A stretch of DNA of 5,105 bases from Peptococcaceae bacterium (GTDB taxonomy: Bacteria; Bacillota; Desulfitobacteriia; Desulfitobacteriales; Syntrophobotulaceae), in contig JAAYII010000222.1 in NCBI GenBank assembly GCA_012523535.1, forward strand, positions 1-5,105. The letters run 5' to 3'. The notes below the pieces were generated by a model, which did not search any database, was not told the DNA's origin, and worked only from the letters and a program-made list of their open reading frames with translations. Below are positions 1 to 2,815 of this stretch, piece by piece (within the stretch, counting starts at the first letter, position 1; every line of letters starts with the position of its first letter). A program made the position numbers and the translations under genes.

Positions 1-82
1 CCCCATTGGCGGTGAATTGGCGGTACCTGACACCCTTGTTGAAGAATTAAATCAGCTATATCAAAAAACTAAAGATAACTAA
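1..82 (+). CDS. 3' end of an unidentified protein-coding gene (partial)
   Basis: The reading frame starting at base 2 is open from the window edge and ends at TAA (80-82). It gives a 26-residue C-terminus, beginning PIGGELAVPDTLVEEL and ending QLYQKTKDN. The end is hydrophilic and probably a helix. The family cannot be recognised from this tail, and no function is proposed. A hairpin terminator with a perfect 13-bp stem begins 24 bases after the stop, at the distance expected for the end of a transcription unit. This supports real coding rather than a chance open frame. The start and most of the gene lie upstream of the window. Confidence 0.7.
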   Translation, partial: PIGGELAVPDTLVEELNQLYQKTKDN

Positions 83-105
83 AAAAAATTCTCTGTCAGT
101 ATTGC

Positions 106-142
106 AGGAGATGTCTTCAAAACATGGAAGACATCTCCTTTT
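106..142 (+). terminator. Intrinsic terminator after the upstream partial gene
   Basis: A perfect 13-bp stem pairs 106-118 (AGGAGATGTCTTC) with 127-139, around an 8-base loop (AAAACATG). The U-tract is short: only four T at 139-142 before GC. The stem is strong but the weak U-tract could leave some read-through toward the next gene. No comparable T-run follows the hairpin on the minus strand, so it reads as a plus-strand terminator. Confidence 0.8.
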
Positions 143-207
143 GCTACATAAAGCACAAAAAATATACTTTTTGAAAATGATAAGATAATTTTCCTAGAGA
201 CAATATG

Positions 208-226
208 AAATTTTCCCTGAAAATTT
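208..226. promoter_or_regulatory. Perfect 8-bp dyad upstream of the coiled-coil operon (possible operator)
   Basis: AAATTTTC (208-215) and GAAAATTT (219-226) are exact inverted copies separated by CCT. The half-site core AATTTTCC also occurs at 187-194, exactly 22 bases (about two helical turns) before its copy at 209-216. This arrangement is typical of a dimeric regulator binding site, but the region is AT-rich and chance is a serious alternative. No regulator is identified. Confidence 0.3.
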
Positions 227-245
227 AATTCTAATTGTCTTTTAT

Positions 246-281
246 TTTACCTTTTTTTGGTGTAATATATAAAAATACAAT
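246..281 (+). promoter_or_regulatory. Possible promoter of the DivIVA-like operon (weak)
   Basis: Two overlapping readings are possible. One is TTTACC (246-251), a 16-bp spacer and TATAAA (268-273). The other uses TACAAT (276-281) as the -10 with only a T-run at the -35 position. The second -10 lies in a 16-base element, 274-289, that recurs with one mismatch at 1723-1738 upstream of the M50 gene. Neither reading has a good -35 box, so the promoter may need an activator or another sigma factor. Confidence 0.3.
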
Positions 282-309
282 ACAAAAATTGGTAAAGAGG
301 TTTTGAACC

Positions 310-747
310 GTGGGATACAAGAAGACTTTTTTCGGATATAAAGAAGACGATGTGAAACATCATTTGCGCAATTTGGAAAAAGATTATACTCAACAGGTAA
401 CTTCCAAACGGAAAGAACTTCGCTCTATTTTAGATCAAAACAATAAATTGAGAAACCAGATCGATTTGGTCGCCAAAGAAACGGATAAGCTTACCGCCCT
501 TAACAGGTCACATTCCAAGTCCATCAATATATACATTGAGGAAATTAAGGGCCTGGAGAACAGTTTGGACTTGGTAAGGAAGGAAGAAGAACGAAAAAGA
601 ATTAAATACTACAACAAAATGGTTCAAAAGGTAGACGAGTTCAAGAATTATTGCGCTACTTTGAACAATTCCATGGAAGAATTAACTTCCATCATTAAAA
701 GAAATAAGGCCAATGGCGGCTTTGGCAATAGCCAAGATCTAAAGTAG
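310..747 (+). CDS. DivIVA-like coiled-coil protein, first of a tandem pair
   Basis: This encodes 145 residues from a GTG start, with a good ribosome binding site, AAAGAGG (294-300), nine bases upstream. Residues 4-26 (KKTFFGYKEDDV followed by a helix ending LEKDY) resemble the N-terminal tip of DivIVA, whose Bacillus form reads FRGYDEDEV then RKDY. In DivIVA that tip (Phe17, Arg18) contacts curved membranes. Here the arginine position is Phe (FFGY, residues 7-10), and the roughly 10-15 residues that usually precede the tip are missing. Residues from about 15 to 130 are charged, helical and compatible with a coiled coil; the tail (NGGFGNSQDLK) looks flexible. There is no signal peptide or membrane segment. 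It is followed at once by a paralogous gene, so the two are probably co-transcribed. A role as a membrane-associated scaffold in division, polarity or sporulation is inferred from the family resemblance only. Confidence 0.82.
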   Translation: MGYKKTFFGYKEDDVKHHLRNLEKDYTQQVTSKRKELRSILDQNNKLRNQIDLVAKETDKLTALNRSHSKSINIYIEEIKGLENSLDLVRKEEERKRIKYYNKMVQKVDEFKNYCATLNNSMEELTSIIKRNKANGGFGNSQDLK

Positions 748-749
748 GA

Positions 750-755
750 AGGTGG
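750..755 (+). promoter_or_regulatory. Ribosome binding site deciding the start of the second coiled-coil gene
   Basis: AGGTGG (750-755), within the purine run AGGAAGGTGGAG (746-757), lies five bases before TTG 761. The alternative GTG at 752 would lie inside this site, with only AGGA (746-749) two bases ahead of it. The spacing favours TTG 761. Confidence 0.55.
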
Positions 756-760
756 AGTAT

Positions 761-1639
761 TTGTATAAAAGATCTTTGTGGGGTTATGGCAAAGAAAGCG
801 TTCAAGAGGCGGTTGCTGAAATAGAAAAGAATTATACCCTGGAGTTAAAAGAAGTGGATGAGGAAATAGAAGAAGCGGTTAGAGAGCAAAAACAGCTGAA
901 TGAACAACTGAAACAGATGATAGCAGAATATAAAAGACTGAAAGAACATACCAGACAACTTGAACAATTAAAAGAATACATGCCTCTTATTGTTTCCCAA
1001 AAAAAATTGAATATGGAAAAAGAAGCGGAAGAATTAAGAAAAGATACTGAAGAGTATATTCATAACATCCAAAAACATTGCGTGTTGATTGATGAAGAAA
1101 TAGAAAAAGTCAAACAAAAGATTCAGGTCTTCGTCAGATCTCTTTCCCAGTTGTTTGTGTTGAGGGATGTTAAAGAATTTAACGATACAATCCGCCACTT
1201 CGAACAGGTACTGGAAGAGTACAAACTGCCTGGAAAGGCTGTAAATTCCAATGCGGTTGTTCCCGAAGATTTTGCAGTTAGGAATGAAGAGAAGGAAGAA
1301 GAGCCGGATCCCATAGAGGATTTGATGGACAGTAAGAAAAACAGCCTGCAGGCGAGCAGTTTGCTTAAAGATAATATACTGGAAGATAGCCTGTTGGCAG
1401 ACAATGAACAAGATGATAAACTGCCGGCAGATAGAGGGAGATCCTTTAGTATCGACAGTGAGGAGCTATTAAATCTGGACGATGCTCTGCAAGAATCCCT
1501 TTTATCCGATTCCGAACAGAAAAAAAATCTAGCGGAGGATTCCCCAAAAGAAAAAACCTTAACTCAAAACAAGGTTAGATTCTCGGTGCAGGACGACGAA
1601 ATGGATGAGCTGGACCAGTTGTTAAAGCAATTGATGTAA
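761..1639 (+). CDS. DivIVA-like coiled-coil protein with acidic repeat tail, second of the pair
   Basis: This encodes 292 residues from TTG 761; a GTG at 752 in the same frame would add three residues. The N-terminus, YKRSLWGYGKESV then IEKNYT, aligns without gaps to the preceding gene's YKKTFFGYKEDDV then LEKDYT. This shows tandem duplication of a DivIVA-type tip, with Leu-Trp (residues 6-7) where Bacillus DivIVA has Phe-Arg. Residues about 20-155 are highly charged, Glu/Lys/Gln-rich and helical, as expected of a long coiled coil. From about 165 the chain becomes acidic and low in complexity, likely disordered. It carries two degenerate repeats: SLLADNEQ at about 210-217 and SLLSDSEQ at 246-253, each followed by an F-S-(I/V) segment and a Leu/Asp-rich helix. 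The last residues, LDQLLKQLM, may be a short binding helix. Only 13 bases separate it from the upstream stop, so it is an operon partner. A strong terminator follows. Its function is unproven; a scaffold that recruits partners through its tail is inferred. Confidence 0.82.
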   Translation: MYKRSLWGYGKESVQEAVAEIEKNYTLELKEVDEEIEEAVREQKQLNEQLKQMIAEYKRLKEHTRQLEQLKEYMPLIVSQKKLNMEKEAEELRKDTEEYIHNIQKHCVLIDEEIEKVKQKIQVFVRSLSQLFVLRDVKEFNDTIRHFEQVLEEYKLPGKAVNSNAVVPEDFAVRNEEKEEEPDPIEDLMDSKKNSLQASSLLKDNILEDSLLADNEQDDKLPADRGRSFSIDSEELLNLDDALQESLLSDSEQKKNLAEDSPKEKTLTQNKVRFSVQDDEMDELDQLLKQLM

Positions 1640-1657
1640 TTAAATCCCGATCGGATC

Positions 1658-1685
1658 AAGGCGGTCTTCCGCCTTTTTATTTTTT
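1658..1685 (+). terminator. Intrinsic terminator of the coiled-coil operon
   Basis: AAGGCGG (1658-1664) pairs perfectly with CCGCCTT (1669-1675) across a TCTT tetraloop. It is followed by a T-run to 1685 broken by one A at 1679. It starts 18 bases after the stop codon and is the clearest terminator in the window, isolating the operon from the M50 gene. Confidence 0.9.
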
Positions 1686-1701
1686 AAGTCAAAATTAAAA
1701 T

Positions 1702-1730
1702 TTGTATTATATTATGGAATATAATACAAT
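1702..1730 (+). promoter_or_regulatory. Probable sigma-A-type promoter of the M50 protease gene
   Basis: TTGTAT (1702-1707) and TACAAT (1725-1730) are separated by 17 bp, each resembling the vegetative consensus. A perfect TATAAT also overlaps at 1720-1725 but has no suitable -35 at 16-18 bp. Transcription would begin near 1737, giving a leader of about 55 bases. That leader contains the direct repeat CCAGTA at 1755-1760 and 1766-1771, of unknown meaning. A terminator just upstream makes a new promoter necessary here. Confidence 0.6.
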
Positions 1731-1791
1731 ATAAAAATGTCGAAGTTTTAGAGGCCAGTACCCGTCCAGTAAGCTGAAAGGAAGAAGATAA

Positions 1792-2421
1792 TTGGGTTTT
1801 AGCTTAATTGACACTTTGTATCTACTCCCCGGTATAATAATCGGACTTACTTTTCACGAGTTTGCCCATGCCCAAGTCGCCGTTTTGCTTGGGGACAATA
1901 CCCCTCGCTTGGAGGGAAGAACATCGTTAAATCCAATAGTCCATATTGATATTATTGGTTTTATTTTACTTCTTATTGCCCATTTCGGTTGGGCCAAACC
2001 GGTGCACATCAATCCGGCCAATTTCAAAAATCCCAAAAGGGACGATATTCTGGTTTCTCTTGCCGGTCCTACCATGAATATCATAATGGCCTGCATATTT
2101 TTTATTTTGATTAAAATCATGTATCTTTTTTTTACCAATGTTTTAGATTTCAGTACCTTCTCCATCTTGGTCAGCATTTTTGCCAATGCCGCTTATATCA
2201 ATATTATTCTTTGCCTGTTTAATTTGCTGCCCTTGCCTCCCTTGGACGGATCCCATATAGTTTTTAGCTTGGCCGGCAAATTGTACAGCGAATCATATTT
2301 TAAACTTGCCCGCATGAGCATGATTATTCTAATTGTTTTGATTCTGACCCGGGCTTTGAACGTTATTATTTTTGGGCCGGCCTCCGCCATTTACGGACTG
2401 TTGCAGAGTATTATTTTATAG
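1792..2421 (+). CDS. Site-2 protease family (M50) membrane zinc metalloprotease
   Basis: This encodes 209 residues from a TTG start, with AAGGAAG (1778-1784) seven bases upstream. The zinc-binding motif HEFAH is at residues 22-26 inside the first hydrophobic helix, with Glu23 the expected catalytic base. The second family motif, FNLLPLPPLDGSH, is at 143-155, where Asp152 is the expected third zinc ligand. NPIVHID (47-53) and SLAGPTMN (89-96) are also typical of this small M50 branch. Hydrophobic segments lie at roughly 9-30, 54-68, 87-114, 124-147 and 174-193. There is no PDZ or CBS domain and no N-terminal extension, so this is the minimal form, close to the usual size of about 200-220 residues. 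It is an integral membrane protein expected to cleave substrates within or near the bilayer; its substrate cannot be told from the sequence. It is not rseP or spoIVFB by architecture. It appears monocistronic, with no clear terminator after it. Confidence 0.94.
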   Translation: MGFSLIDTLYLLPGIIIGLTFHEFAHAQVAVLLGDNTPRLEGRTSLNPIVHIDIIGFILLLIAHFGWAKPVHINPANFKNPKRDDILVSLAGPTMNIIMACIFFILIKIMYLFFTNVLDFSTFSILVSIFANAAYINIILCLFNLLPLPPLDGSHIVFSLAGKLYSESYFKLARMSMIILIVLILTRALNVIIFGPASAIYGLLQSIIL

Positions 2422-2435
2422 CCTTTAACGACCGA

Positions 2436-2519
2436 TTTTTCTTTGGTTTAAATTCTTTTTGTGCTATAATTAATTTCCGGAATTAAAAACCACCTGGAAT
2501 TTAAACCACAAAGCAAAAA
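2436..2519. repeat. Imperfect long inverted repeat enclosing the tRNA promoter
   Basis: GGTTTAAATTC (2445-2455) and GAATTTAAACC (2497-2507) are perfect 11-bp inverted copies 41 bp apart. The match extends outward, CTTT then TTTTT on the left against AAAG then AAAAA on the right, with a two-base and a one-base bulge, giving arms of about 20 bases. The interior holds the -10 box and the palindrome TTCCGGAA (2475-2482) at the expected transcription start. It may be an operator pair, a small mobile-element remnant, or a structure formed in read-through RNA from the M50 gene. Confidence 0.6.
2443..2470 (+). promoter_or_regulatory. Extended -10 promoter of the tRNA-Val gene
   Basis: A perfect TATAAT (2465-2470) is preceded by TG at 2462-2463, giving a TGnTATAAT extended -10. 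A -35-like TTGGTT (2443-2448) lies 16 bp upstream. Initiation would fall near 2477, leaving a 5' leader of about 50 bases to be removed by RNase P. The strong extended -10 suits a stable RNA gene. Confidence 0.75.
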
Positions 2520-2529
2520 ATTAAATTTT

Positions 2530-2606
2530 GGGCTTGTAGCTCAGCCGGTTAGAGCACTGCGCTCACATCGCAGGGGTCGGAGGTTCGAGTCCTCTCAAGC
2601 CCACCA
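2530..2606 (+). tRNA. tRNA-Val (anticodon CAC)
   Basis: The 77-base sequence folds into a full cloverleaf. The acceptor GGGCTTG (2530-2536) pairs perfectly with CAAGCCC (2596-2602). The D stem is GCTC/GAGC (2539-2542, 2552-2555). The anticodon stem CTGCG/CGCAG (2557-2561, 2569-2573) carries the loop CTCACAT, so the anticodon is CAC at 2564-2566, reading the valine codon GUG. The T stem GGAGG/CCTCT closes with one G-U pair around TTCGAGT. Discriminator A2603 and an encoded CCA (2604-2606) complete it. It is a single gene with no neighbouring tRNA. Its 3' end shows no integrase or duplicated att-like segment within the window. Confidence 0.97.
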
Positions 2607-2653
2607 ATTTATTCAATAATAACTTAAAAACTCAAAACCCGTTAATTGCAAAA

Positions 2654-2688
2654 ACCACTGCCTCCATTCGTTAAGCAGCGGTCTTTTT
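2654..2688 (+). terminator. Terminator after tRNA-Val, possibly bidirectional
   Basis: ACCACTGC (2654-2661) pairs with GCAGCGGT (2675-2682), seven pairs with one internal A-C mismatch, around a 13-base loop. CTTTTT (2683-2688) follows. On the minus strand the same hairpin is followed by TTTTT (2654-2650), so it could also stop transcription in the other direction, although no minus-strand gene is seen here. Confidence 0.65.
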
Positions 2689-2695
2689 ATATCTA

Positions 2696-2764
2696 AGCCT
2701 TTATTATATGAACCTTTATATATGAGCCTTTATATATGAATTTATTTATGAGACTTCATTGATG
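2696..2764 (+). repeat. Degenerate 14-nt tandem repeat with ATG-ending units, upstream of addB
   Basis: About five copies of a unit close to A(A/G)CCTTTATATATG occur at 2696-2710, 2711-2724, 2725-2738, 2739-2750 and 2751-2764, with lengths 15, 14, 14, 12 and 14. The second and third units differ at one base. Every unit ends in ATG, and the first four are followed by A, the last by G. The array fills the gap between the tRNA terminator and the addB ribosome binding site. The same words recur at the addB start itself: TATGAGCCTT at 2721-2730 and 2804-2813, and ATTTATTTA at 2740-2748 and 2816-2824. No convincing -35/-10 pair for addB was found in or around the array. Confidence 0.75.
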
Positions 2765-2815
2765 GGCTTTTACCCCAGGCAAGGCTATTCGGAGGAAAAA
2801 ACTTATGAGCCTTAG
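2708..2815 (+). other. Chain of four overlapping mini-ORFs running into addB (hypothetical translational relay)
   Basis: Four small frames are linked end to end. They are MNLYI (2708-2725), MSLYI (2722-2739), MNLFMRLH (2736-2762) and MGFYPRQGYSEEKTYEP (2762-2815). The first three junctions are ATGA or TGATG overlaps, in which the stop of one frame shares bases with the start of the next. The fourth frame reads through the addB ribosome binding site and stops 11 bases inside addB. Only the reading frames themselves are seen; no good ribosome binding site precedes the first ATG, so translation is unproven. With a 14-nt period and a 4-nt overlap, such linked frames follow automatically from the repeat. 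Confidence 0.3.
2791..2796 (+). promoter_or_regulatory. Strong ribosome binding site of addB
   Basis: GGAGGA lies eight bases before ATG 2805, close to ideal. It fixes the addB start and shows that efficient initiation does not require the upstream mini-ORFs. Confidence 0.85.

Noticed and set aside
205..228. Tiny frame MKFSLKI before the coiled-coil operon
   Set aside because: Seven codons, no ribosome binding site, and it falls exactly on the dyad, whose symmetry explains the sequence.
274..281. AATACAAT resembling a sporulation sigma-E/K -10 box (CATACAAT)
   Set aside because: No matching -35 element at 13-15 bp upstream; the stretch upstream is mostly T.
1034..1411. Minus-strand frames opposite the second coiled-coil gene (1034-1411 and 1123-1404)
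   Set aside because: Phe/Leu/Ser-rich translations are the expected antisense image of a Glu/Lys-rich coiled coil; there is no start signal.
1647..1654. Palindrome CCGATCGG just before the operon terminator
   Set aside because: Only 8 bp with no loop, so it cannot form an RNA hairpin, and palindromes of this length are expected by chance.
2530..2606. tRNA-Val as an integration site
   Set aside because: No integrase gene, no direct repeat of the tRNA 3' end and no foreign-looking cargo in the window; a housekeeping gene (addB) follows.
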